From NCBI RefSeq assembly GCF_038502225.1, contig NC_091355.1, positions 9,088,044-9,152,043 of the forward strand: 64,000 nucleotides of DNA, in the 5' to 3' direction. The stretch comes from Cherax quadricarinatus. Taxonomy: Eukaryota > Arthropoda > Malacostraca > Decapoda > Parastacidae. Each line of letters starts with the position of its first letter. The stretch's first letter is position 1. A program made the translations under genes and the position numbers. Positions 22,626-32,394 of the stretch are shown here, in pieces. The notes beneath the pieces were generated by a model. The model saw only the letters and a program-made list of their open reading frames with translations. It was not told the DNA's origin and did not search any database.

Positions 22626-23784
22626 ACTACCACCAATCATCAACTCTGTAGAATTTTTTTCCAGTATCCTTTCAACTTGGCTTCTTTCATATTATAACTA
22701 AGTGCTAAACCCACAAGGGGTCATACAGGGCTTCTTTCCTAGACCAGCGTTATGACGTCTTCCAGTTGCTGACACAACCCACAGGATAGACAGATGTATA
22801 TATTTCGATTTAAACTTTTTCAGTACATGGTAGTCCCTCCACGAGAGGTTCCTTGACGTTGAAGTGCTCTTGATTCAAGGAATTTGAGTTACCCTCTTTC
22901 CCCCGACCGGTTTAGCGTTTCTCCATAAAAATAATTATAATGAAGGACTACCCACATGTGTTACAAAATTCTTCGTGAAAAACTAAGCTTGAGTATTTCT
23001 TCTCTGGTCGTGGTGGTGGGGTGACGTCTTCCTCCTCGGGCACAGTTTTCGTCACAATTTTCTCCCGATCTTACTGAGACTCTTGTCCTCATCTTTTTCT
23101 TCCTTCTGGAAATATCAGCGGGACGCTATTCATAAGCTCTCTTTTTTTTTTTTTACGGCTGTATTGTTAAGCCGGTTACTGACTCCAGTGGGAGTGTGAA
23201 AATTGTGAAATATGACACCTGTGCAGTATTTAAGATATTTTATCGTGGAAATGTATCCCTACAAATGGCTTTTTCAATCCTGAACAATTATTGGACGTGG
23301 TTTATTTCACAATTGTTGGTATGTTATATCAGTTCTTAACCAGCTTTGAACGCCGTGCTCCTCATGGGTTCCTAATTAGCAACTGTTTTTTTTCTCGTTT
23401 GTATGCCCGTTGTTGCCTTTTGTTTCTTCGTCCAGAGTTGGGCCCTTTAAATCAACATGATTATGAAAGTAAAAGACAGGCACAAAAACCAAACTGCTAC
23501 AGCTGATGACAGATTTTCTTTGAAAGGTACAGGGTGGTTATAAAAGCAAAAATGTTTTCGCAGAGAAAGGTGAGCTGGTAGCGAGTTCGACAAGGGTCGG
23601 TTCTTGTTTCAGTGTTTCCGTGTAAATGTGACTTGTGCAAAGTCTCTTAGAAGTTACAAATGTCTTGTGTACACATTTGTTGGTACAATATACATTTTCC
23701 GATGGCACTATTTCTAATTTATATAAATGAAGGTACTGTACATATATATGCTCAGGGAAGATGTAATGATTGCAAACTAAACAA
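22626..23784. other. No gene recognised
   Basis: 22690-22930 contains two pieces of the dispersed repeat seen at 1556. 22960-23784 is AT-rich and unique-looking; 23000-23160 is pyrimidine-rich. Confidence 0.45.
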
Positions 23785-23869
23785 CAAAGTGTGTTTGTAG
23801 ATGAATGGTTCAGAGAACCGACATGTTGATAAATTAGACACATGTGCAACTCTTGGGTATCTTTATTGA

Positions 23870-23904
23870 GGAAACGTTTCACCACACAGTGGCTTCATCA
23901 GTCC
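23870..23904 (-). ncRNA. Hammerhead-like motif
   Basis: As at 1763-1797, but the closing base of stem II is changed (GTGGT next to GAAAC), leaving a weak G-T pair. Confidence 0.55.
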
Positions 23905-24086
23905 ATACGTAGGAGAAACTTGAAGAACAGGAGGAGAATGAGGTAATCAGTCCCTCAACCTTGAGTCGATGTGGTCAGTCCATCAATCTTGAATCTATTC
24001 AAGATTGATGGACTGACCACATCGACTCAAGGTTGAGGGACTGATTACCTCATTCTCCTCCTGTTCTTCAAGATTCTCCTTTGTAT

Positions 24087-24121
24087 GGACTGATGAAGCC
24101 ACTGTGTGGCGAAACGTTTCC
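24087..24121 (+). ncRNA. Hammerhead-like motif
   Basis: Identical to 2266-2300: GGA/TCC stem I, CTGATGA, GCCAC/GTGGC, GAAAC, then AATAAA. Confidence 0.65.
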
Positions 24122-24303
24122 TCAATAAAGATACCCAAGAGTTGCACATGTGTCTAATTTATCAAAGTGTGTTTACGGATGACACTTAGGAGTTCGTGTC
24201 TACATCAAGTGTGCAAACTGCTTATACGTGTATTAACACATTAAATATTTTACACCGCTTAAGTGTAATAAAATGATGATTAACAGAAATTGAGAAAATG
24301 GAG

Positions 24304-24341
24304 TGCTCTTACCTACAATGAATTCATTGTAGGTAAGAGCA
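24304..24341. repeat. 38-bp perfect palindrome
   Basis: 19-bp arms meeting at GAATTC with no spacer. No other copy is seen here. Confidence 0.9.
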
Positions 24342-24960
24342 TGTAATGAAGGCGAGTGGAATGGAGAGAGAGAGAGATGGAGAGGTAGGTAGGGAGGGAG
24401 GGAGGCTTAAGTATGAAAGTTGAAAACAATCAGAGAGATAGTGCAAGTTGACAATGAAGATCGGTAAGAAAAAAAAGATTAACGAGCAGCAGAGAGAGGA
24501 CAGTCAAGAGAAGTGAAAGTAGAAGGGCAATACTGAGGAGAAAGTTAAACAGTAAAGAACGTCGGGTTAAAAGGTAAGACAATAAACAAAATACAATGTT
24601 GAAACTAAACATGAGATAAGACGTGGCGGATGAGAGGAAGATTGAGAGTCAGGAGAGTTCATGAGGGTGCCTGGGAAAGACAGGCACGAGAGTACATGGG
24701 GATACCTGGGAAAGACAGACAGCAGAGGACTTTAAAGTCCACGTCATGATTATCTTTCCCTATCTAGATTAAAGACTTTTATCTATTGGATGCTTGAGGC
24801 AAGAACCGTGAACCGAGAAAGTAAGGGAAGGGAAAGAGAGTTAGGGGAAAGAGAAGTGTATATGGATGTACACTTGTGCACATTGAAGACATTTTATTGA
24901 TTAAGATGTCCTAAATGTGCCTAAAATTTTATATCTACTGTACATCCTGTCAGTATTATT
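24342..24960. other. Purine-rich stretch, no gene
   Basis: 24360-24860 is strongly GA-rich with loose repeats of TGCCTGGGAAAGACAGGCA type at 24667-24725. Leu-rich minus-strand frames are compositional. Confidence 0.5.
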
Positions 24961-24964
24961 TTAC

Positions 24965-24966
<2 letters not shown>

Positions 24967-25031
<65 letters not shown>
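24967..25031. repeat. (AG)n microsatellite
   Basis: About 32 AG units. Confidence 0.97.
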
Positions 25032-25034
<3 letters not shown>

Positions 25035-25319
25035 TGAATGATAGACAGGAGTGACAGGGTGAGTGACACTGAACGACAGACACAGACAGACGAGTAGAAG
25101 GTTAAGATAAGAAAAATATGTAAAGAGTAAAATGTCAAGAAACGTGAGAGAAAATAAGTTGATAGTCAAAGGCGAGTGAGTAGAGGAGACACGGAAAAAC
25201 CGATGAGAGAGTTGGACACTGAAGAAGTGTTTGCATATTAATAAAGAACAGTAAAGTAAAAGGAAGAAAACAGATAGACAAGTGGCATTTACTATATTTT
25301 CTAATATATCCATAAGTAA

Positions 25320-25790
25320 AAGTTTTTTTTTTTTTTTTTTTTATTACACACCAGCCATCTGCCACCGAGATAGGCTGACCCGAAAGAGAGGAAACACTTT
25401 CACCCTCATTCGTTCAATTACTGTCTTGTCTAAAGCGTGCTGACATAATTCAGATCACCCTCTGAAATGCAACATCCCCACCCTTCCTTCAGATTGCGGG
25501 CAATGTACTTTTCACCTCCAGGACTCGTGTCCGGTTAATCATTTTCCTCAAAATCCCATGCTCACACTCCAACAGCACTTCAAATCATAAAAAGACATTT
25601 GCCTCGACTCCTAACACGCTTACACAAGCCTGTTGGATGTCCTAGCTCCAAATATTCAAAACCACCCTAACCCCCTCTCTCCAACTTTTCCCAGGACGAC
25701 CCCTGCCCCTCCTTCCCTTCACCTGAGATAATATACATCCTGCCAGTCACCCATTTTGTTTTCCTTGATCCTCTCTAAATGTTTAAAATT
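25320..25790 (-). mobile_element. Diverged RTE-like 3' fragment
   Basis: From a T-run at 25324-25342 (minus-strand poly-A) the sequence parallels the RTE-like 3' UTR (CACCGAGATAGGCTGACCCG) and then the ORF2 C-terminus. GRPRESWREGV is readable on the minus strand near 25670-25705, with stops. It is an older subfamily than copies A-C and has an A tail rather than (AT)n. Confidence 0.65.
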
Positions 25791-25937
25791 TGGTTATCAA
25801 TGAACTTGAGCAACAGATAAATAATACTCGTATATATTTCATATTTTAAGAGCTAAGTTTTACTTGGATATTTTATGATGGGAGAGCATTTGATCTAATT
25901 GGAATCCAGCTGTGTCAATACTCTGTTGGAGTTAGTA

Positions 25938-26235
25938 CAGGCGAGCTTCGCTTTACGGAATTTTGCCAATGCAGTTGTTTTCCCTTATACCCGTTCTTCA
26001 TTTATTCACACTTCCTGCAATAAATATATTCACTACTCGCTATAAACTAAGGATGAAAATATTTTAAGGTCAGTAATATGTGTACTGTATGTGCATTTTT
26101 TTGGCCTAGCTCTATTGCTCACTTAATATATGATAATGTAAACATATTATCAGGCTTCTATATGCATTTGAAAGTGATATTCGCTTTATAACGGTAGCCC
26201 AGAGCCTAACGCGCTGTATAAGCGGGGCCCACCTG
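25938..26235. mobile_element. Tigger/mariner-like MITE
   Basis: The terminal inverted repeats start CAGGCGAGCTTCGCTTTA on the left and CAGGTGGGCCCCGCTTATA on the right (complement), with TA at both flanks (25936-25937 and 26236-26237). It is 298 bp with no coding capacity. The CAGG start and TA target fit pogo/Tigger-type elements. Confidence 0.55.
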
Positions 26236-26239
26236 TACC

Positions 26240-27780
26240 GATGTGGGCTAGAGAATATTAGGGCACCTAGAATTACCACAGACGACGCAGTTATTAAAGC
26301 TTATTCACATAAAACCACTGTTATAGGCCCACTGACCCATTGTCGGTATTTTATACCGTTATCAACACTAATAACCCATATTACGCGGATTCTAGTTACT
26401 CCTCGCCTGTATTATGAACATTTAACCACTGTTATAGGCCTACTGACCCATGTTATGCAGGTTCTAATTACTCTTTACTTGTATGTACATAATATTGTTT
26501 AGCTACCCAGAGTATGTTTAAGTAATGACACTCAACAGTTTGTTCCGCTCACCTACTGCCTTTTCTAAACTTGTGTTTTCCCCTAAACTTGTGTTTTCCC
26601 TTTTCTTGTCTAAATGTATCAAAACTTGACGCCATTGTTGTGAATTCTATCTACTAAAAGACAATCCAGTGATAGTACTCTTCAAAGCTTTTGTGCTCTC
26701 AGGACTAAAGTATTGTTCTGTTTTCACAGCTACTTTCAAGGTAGAAATTTAAAATTACAGTAAACATTTACTTCCCACATAGCATCAAACATTTAAATTA
26801 TGGGAATTGCCTCAAAACACTCAGAATATATAGGGTCTCTCTCCATCCTCTAAATTTCCAATATTTATTTACCATGAGCATCACTCCTCTGTTGTCATTT
26901 TTTCACTGTACGATACTTATCTGTGGAAATTGCATTTATTACTCATGTGAATTTCGTTCCGCAAGGACCAGTGTCTTATTTGTCCTTCGATATTCTAGCT
27001 TTTAACACTGCTTTGAGCAGTGACACACAGACATCGATCCCTCTCTTACTATTTGTTAGACTGTTCCTACCTGTTTAGTTTTCGGAGTTCCTGAATGGGG
27101 ATGAAGCAGTCCAAAATTTTTGCCGATACGGATACTCGGTTCCAGGCCTGTATACGGTACCATCAAAATTAGCTGATGCCTGCCGATAAAGATAACGATA
27201 CTTTGGGACACCTCTGTTACTGGATGAGGGTATTATTGTGCTGCGTGAGAATGTTTGGGGTGTGCGTTAAGATCCACCAGGGCCGTAGCACTGAGGAGTT
27301 TATAATGGAGTTCGCTTTTTAACTGGACTGTTTGGGACGATGCCAGGTGGAAAGCAGAGAAGCTGTTTTATTTGTATACTTTTGATATACCTTTGAGCTC
27401 CGAGCATTTTTCTATTACTGGAGCCCGGCCATGGGCCAGGTTCATCTGGTGTTTGCCAAACCGGAATAAATATTGATTTTAATTTGTCAACGACAGTCCT
27501 CTCAGGTGAAACCCACATCAGCATGGCTTCAGTGTCAAGGACCAGTCACCTGACAGCAGCAAGCCAACATGCAGGTAAATTGTGTATGCGCTCGCCCGTA
27601 TAACCTTACTGTAAGGTAACCCATCAAGGGGAGGCGGGTGGGGGTTGATGCTGGTTTCTAGGGTTGTACCCATGCAGCTCGCCCTGACCTGGGTTTTTTT
27701 AAGGTAACGAGTGACAAAATACACATAAATTGGTACCCTCTTGATAGTGTTTTGATCACGCACTTTATCAGGCCACAAAC
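26240..27780. other. No gene; old LINE-like scraps
   Basis: About 26313-26490 repeats ACCACTGTTATAGGCC twice at a period near 112 bp and resembles CR1 3' UTR text. 27120-27200 has short inverted CCGATA repeats, perhaps a decayed DNA transposon. The rest is AT-rich with nothing supported. Confidence 0.4.
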
Positions 27781-27784
27781 TTCA

Positions 27785-27792
27785 TAAAGTCC

Positions 27793-27835
<43 letters not shown>

Positions 27836-27850
27836 AACGTCGTTAATAAA
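27785..27850 (+). ncRNA. Hammerhead-like motif with (TG)n in stem II
   Basis: TTCATAAAGTCCACTGTG leads into about 18 TG units (27797-27832), then GCGAAACGTCGTTAATAAAT. The order is that of the other motifs with the loop and arm of stem II replaced by TG repeats. Confidence 0.4.
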
Positions 27851-28282
27851 TGATTCCATATAGCTAAACTTCTTTTTGTTCGCCGCCAAGCTATCTTGAT
27901 TATCTGTGCAACAAGACTGTTGCTGCTACCAGCAGACACACTGCTTTCATAATATTATGCCCATGATGGCTCTGCTTTTCACTTGGTTTATTCAACACTT
28001 CCTCCCATATCTCACTCCACTACGCTATTTTGGCAGTATGTAGGTTTGGCACCAGGCCTTCAGATATCTTCCATGTATATATTATCAGGTATCTCTTCTT
28101 CGCTTCAGATAGTGTATTCAAAGTACTTTGAAGGGTTTCTCATGGCAGCAAAAGGTATTAATACATTGTATGATGTTTCTGTCGACTCAAGACAGTGGAG
28201 CTATCCTCCCCTTCCCAGGATGAGGCCTGATTGACTCTTATTCCATAGGCGCTGTGTGAAACTTAAGGCAGAAGCTGAAGAG

Positions 28283-28313
<31 letters not shown>

Positions 28314-29435
28314 ACACTTACCTGTTTGTGGTTGTAGGGGTCGAGTCACAGCTCCTGGCCCTGCCTCTTCGCTGGTCGCTACTAGGTCCACTCTCTCCCT
28401 ACTCCAAGAGCTTTATCGTAACTCTTCTTGTGTGTGTGAATGAGATTGTGCTTAAATAATTAGTGAGAGAGCAATTAGGGAGAGAGGGAGAGGTGTGATT
28501 GTTACAGCATCCTGTTCCTCCGACCTTGACGGACTGTTAACATTTGGCTGACCTAACAATTTAGGCAACTTCCGGTTGTACCAGTGTGCCTCGCGTTCTC
28601 TATTCTTGTCTCTGTAAATGTTGTATACTAGTATAAACATTCTCGTTTCTGTAAATGTTATGTACTAGTGTAAATATTCTCGTCTGCTGTAAATATGTAA
28701 ATATGCTCTTGTCTCTGAATATGCCACAAGACGAAAATTAGTGACAGCACAAGCCCACTTTAAGAGAAATAAACAGATCTACTTATATTAGAACAGTTCT
28801 AACTTACTAATGCTCTTCAAAGATTTTGTCAACCATATTGAGCTGTATGTGCTGTATATTTTTCTTCATCAAAGGGTCACTTTTTCTGTCAGAAATTTGA
28901 CACGACAGTGAGGAACTCCACGTGACAATTAAAGAATGTAGCATCACATAGTATTATAGGAAACAATATCTCATGAAGTGAAGCTAGACTTATCTTAAAA
29001 GATGAGGATGTACAGACTTCTTAAAAGAAGAGTTGTAGACTTAAAAGACAAGGATTTACAAGCTCATCTTAAAATGAGGATCTGCAGACTTGTCTTAAAA
29101 GATTTATACAAATGTCATTTCATAATAAGGATGAGGGACTGATCGCCTCATATTACCTCTCCACTTCTGTCTCTAGTATTAATTTTCCGATAAAATATCT
29201 TAGTTTTTCTATTTTGTGTCTTTCCAACCACTTGTCAGTATCACATACCACACTTACCACAACTATCTCCATTCTGTTATCAGTACTCATGGTTTTTCCT
29301 AAGTATTCGACTGATAAATCTGACGAGCGAAATGCCCACATTAATGTTTTCTGATGTTGCACATGTGTCTATTTTATACACAGGCAATACATTGTATATC
29401 ACTGGTATGGCTTTGATTAGATCATGCTGCGCTGT
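27851..29435. other. No gene; (GT)n and scraps
   Basis: 28287-28312 is (GT)n. 28313-28420 (GGGGTCGAGTCACAGCTCCT ...) is a common LINE-like scrap. 28960-29105 is a set of loose repeats of CTTAAAAGA-GAGGAT type. 29120-29385 ends with GTTGCACATGTGTCTATTTT, a decayed foldback arm. Confidence 0.4.
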
Positions 29436-29439
29436 TCTA

Positions 29440-29765
29440 GACTATTACAAAATGGACAAATACGTTGGAGAAACTAGTGAAAGATGACAAAATGAATCCT
29501 CCGTACCAGTAATCTCTCATGCGAAGATATATTGAGAGCTCTGAACCTAAACTCTGAAAAGACATAGGTATGCGAGAGGCAACAAATATGCTTTCAAGTT
29601 GGATAAATTCTGATTTAGAAATATAGAAAAGCAATAGCCCAGCAGTAGAGCTGTGGATGAGTGGCACTAACTACCAAGTAGCATCATTGAAGCTAAAACT
29701 TTGGGAAGCTTTAATAAATAGATTTGACAATATACTAGTGAGAATGGGCCTATTGCCTTGTTCCT
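29440..29765 (+). pseudogene. CR1-like ORF2 C-terminal relic
   Basis: Collinear pieces, with stops, read TWTNTLEKLVKDDKM, AVDEWH-LPSSIIEAKTLGS and FNK. This is the same order as the better tail at 30611-31009. Confidence 0.55.
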
Positions 29766-30367
29766 TTCGTATTCTTTCGAGAGAAAGAATGTGACTGTAA
29801 ATACTCTGATCTCTGTGGAGGTGTCAACAGTTTTCAATGCAGATGCCTCTTACAGTTAAAAAGCCCTTACATAATTATCATAATTTCTATATCGTCACGT
29901 TTTTTTATGGTGTCATTCAGTACACGTATTTTAATGGTGCCATTCAGTACATTTCGTCACATATTAACGTCATCAGTATGTAAATATGATGAGGGGTATT
30001 CAACATGGTAGGGATGACGTAAATATACAAGTTCACAGAGGCAGGTGTGTGGAGGGTTGTGAGGCAGGTGTGTGCGCAGGATTGTGAGACAGGTGTGTGC
30101 AGGGTTGAGAGACTCATATTTCAACACCTGAAAGGTTTAAATGTGATTATGGAGCCACTTAAGCGTCAAGGACGCTGTGACCTGCGTGTGTGCGTGTTCC
30201 TCACCTCTTGGTCTTTTGCAAGCGTTGAACTCAGTTCCTGGGCTCCACCTCTTGACCTAGTTGCCTGGTGTTCTAGTTTGTAATGGGCATATAGTTTTTT
30301 TTTAACTCCACCTTTTTACTATACTTGCAGGATTCTTTTGGATAGTACCTTTGTTTCACATGTATGC
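29766..30367. other. No gene recognised
   Basis: Loose GGCAGGTGTGTG repeats at 30040-30105 and a LINE-like scrap at 30170-30290. Nothing else supported. Confidence 0.45.
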
Positions 30368-30403
30368 TCTGGTCTCCCACCAGGCGTCTGGTGGGAGACC
30401 AGA
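30368..30403. repeat. 16-bp-arm hairpin
   Basis: TCTGGTCTCCCACCAG and its exact complement flank a GCGT loop. Confidence 0.9.
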
Positions 30404-30429
30404 CACCTGGTGAAGGTATAGTGCTTGTA

Positions 30430-31066
30430 TACTCTGTATGTCATAAGAACATAACGAAGGAACACTGCAGCAGCCCTACTGGCCCATGCGAGGCAGGTCC
30501 AAGTCTCCTACCGGCTTAAGCCAATGCACCCAACATAGTCAGGTCAGGTCACATTGACTTAAGGGAGGAACACGGCAACCGACCTGGTAGCACAAGCTAT
30601 CAGGTCCAACTCACACCCACCCACATCCACTCATGTATTTATCCAACCTATTTTTAAAGCTACACAACGTTCTGGCCTCTATAACTGTACTTGGGAGTTT
30701 GTTCCACTCATCCACAACTCTATTACCAAACCAGTACTTTCCTATATCCTTCCTGAATCTGAATTTTTCCAACTTAAAACCATTGCTGCGAGCCCTCTCT
30801 AGGCTAGATATTTTCAGCACACTATTTACATCCCCTTTATTTATTCCTGTCTTCCATTTATACACCTCAATCATATCCCCCCTAATTCTACGTCTTTCTA
30901 GAGAGTGCAGATTCAGGGCCCTTAGTCTATCCTCATAGGGAAGGTTTCTGATACATGGGATCAACTTTGTCATCCTCCTTTGTACATTTTCCAGAGCATT
31001 TATATCCATTCTGTAAAACGGTGACCAAAACTGTGCAGCATAATCTAAATGAGGCCTAAGTGCAGA
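30430..31066 (-). pseudogene. CR1-like 3' end, RT C-terminus
   Basis: The minus-strand open frame reads RPHLDYAAQFWSPFYRMDIN at its start, then LENVQRRMTKLIPCIRNLPY, RRIRGDMIEVYKWKTGIN and NRVVDEWNKLPSTVIEA, ending SGCGWV at 30611. The 3' UTR reaches about 30430 (CTACTGGCCCATGCGAGGCA complement). RPHLDYA is the conserved block after the catalytic palm, which is lost. It is 5'-truncated at about 31066. It is nearly identical to 60115-60742. Confidence 0.82.
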
Positions 31067-31146
31067 ACACCTGCAATTACAACCATTTATTGGAACATAA
31101 ATTAGAAAGCAACATCTAATCTAGTTGATCATTAACTATCTGTTAC

Positions 31147-31147
<1 letters not shown>

Positions 31148-31201
<54 letters not shown>
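31148..31201. repeat. (AT)n microsatellite at RTE 5' side
   Basis: About 26 AT units upstream of RTE-like copy C. Confidence 0.95.
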
Positions 31202-31206
<5 letters not shown>

Positions 31207-31475
31207 ACTCCAACTTACACTTTGGTCACACTTCACAGACATGCACATGCATATATATATATACATAAATCTAGGTTTTTCTCTTTTTTTAAATAGCTCT
31301 TGTTCTTCTTTATTTCTTCTATTGTCCATGGGGAAGTGGAAAAGAATCTTTCCTCCGTAAGCCATGCGTGCCGTATGAGGCGACTAAAATGCCGGGAGCA
31401 ATGGGCTAGTAACCCTTTCTCCTGTAGACATTTACTAAAAAAGAGAAGAAGAAAAACTTTATAAAACTGGGATGC

Positions 31476-31803
31476 TTGAATGTGCGTGGATGTAGTGCAG
31501 ATGACAAGAAACAGATGATTGCTGATGTTATGAATGAAAAGAAGTTGGATGTCCTGGCCCTAAGCGAAACAAAGCTGAAGGGGGTAGGGGAGTTTCGGTG
31601 GGGGGAAATAAATGGGATTAAATCTGGAGTATCTGAGAGAGTTAGAGCAAAGGAAGGGGTAGCAGTAATGTTGAATGATCAGTTATGGAAGGAGAAAAGA
31701 GAATATGAATGTGTAAATGCAAGAATTATGTGGATTAAAGTAAAGGTTGGATGTGAGAAGTGGGTCATAATAAGCGTGTATGCACCTGGAGAAGAGAGGA
31801 ATG
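31476..31803 (+). pseudogene. RTE-like endonuclease, N-terminal part
   Basis: The frame starts MNVRGCSADDKKQ and carries LDVLALSETKLKGVGEF, whose Glu is the metal-binding residue of the apurinic-type endonuclease, then GVAVML and VIISVYAPGEER. It runs into the hammerhead insertion at 31804. This segment is lost from copy B, so the two copies complement each other for reconstructing family structure by alignment. Confidence 0.8.
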
Positions 31804-31847
31804 CAGATAAATTAGACACATGTGCAACTTTTGGGTATCTTTATTGA

Positions 31848-31882
31848 GGAAACGTTTCGCCACACAGTGGCTTCATCAGTCC
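31848..31882 (-). ncRNA. Hammerhead-like motif, tandem unit 1
   Basis: GGA/TCC stem I, CTGATGA core, GCCAC/GTGGC stem II and GAAAC on the minus strand. Confidence 0.65.
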
Positions 31883-32218
31883 ATACAAAGGAGAATCTTG
31901 AAGAACAGGAGGAGAATGAGGTAATCAGTCCCTCAACCTTGAGTCGATGTGGTCAGTCCATCAATCTTGAATAGAATACGGCATACGTGCTGAGAAGGAG
32001 CTTATAAACCGTTGGCAGGAGAGGTGCAGCAGTCATAGGTCGTGTAACATTTGTTCATTGTTGAAGTAGGTCGTGCCCAAGAATTAGGCAAGCGAAGAAT
32101 TCCCAAGTATTAAGATCCCAAGAAGTTGCAGTGTCTGACAGGTTTGTAGATGAATGGTTCAGAGAACCGACATGTTGATAAATTAGACACATGTGCAACT
32201 TTTGGGTATCTTTATTGA

Positions 32219-32253
32219 GGAAACGTTTCGCCACACAGTGGCTTCATCAGTCC
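32219..32253 (-). ncRNA. Hammerhead-like motif, tandem unit 2
   Basis: Same as unit 1, exactly 371 nt away in the same orientation. Confidence 0.65.
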
Positions 32254-32394
32254 ATACAAAGGAGAATCTTGAAGAACAGGAGGAGAATGAGGTAATCAGT
32301 CCCTCAACCTTGAATCGATGTGGTCAGTCCATCAATCTTGAATAGAATACGGCATACGTGCTGAGAAGGAGCTTATAAACCGTTGGCAGGAGAG

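Larger units (their letters stand above)
23797..24162. mobile_element. Hammerhead foldback with 12-bp duplication
   Basis: Inverted arms meet at about 23999. CAAAGTGTGTTT flanks it at 23785-23796 and 24163-24174. It belongs to the same family as 1718-2372 but lacks the inner third of each arm. Confidence 0.8.
31804..32394 (-). mobile_element. Tandem hammerhead repeat array in RTE copy C
   Basis: A full unit (31804-32174) is followed directly by a second unit cut at 32394, both with the left-arm orientation of the 1718 element. The two motifs are 371 nt apart. No target duplication is seen; the array replaces RTE sequence, and both junctions show a few bases of shared sequence (GA/AGA on the left, AGAGG on the right). 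Confidence 0.8.
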
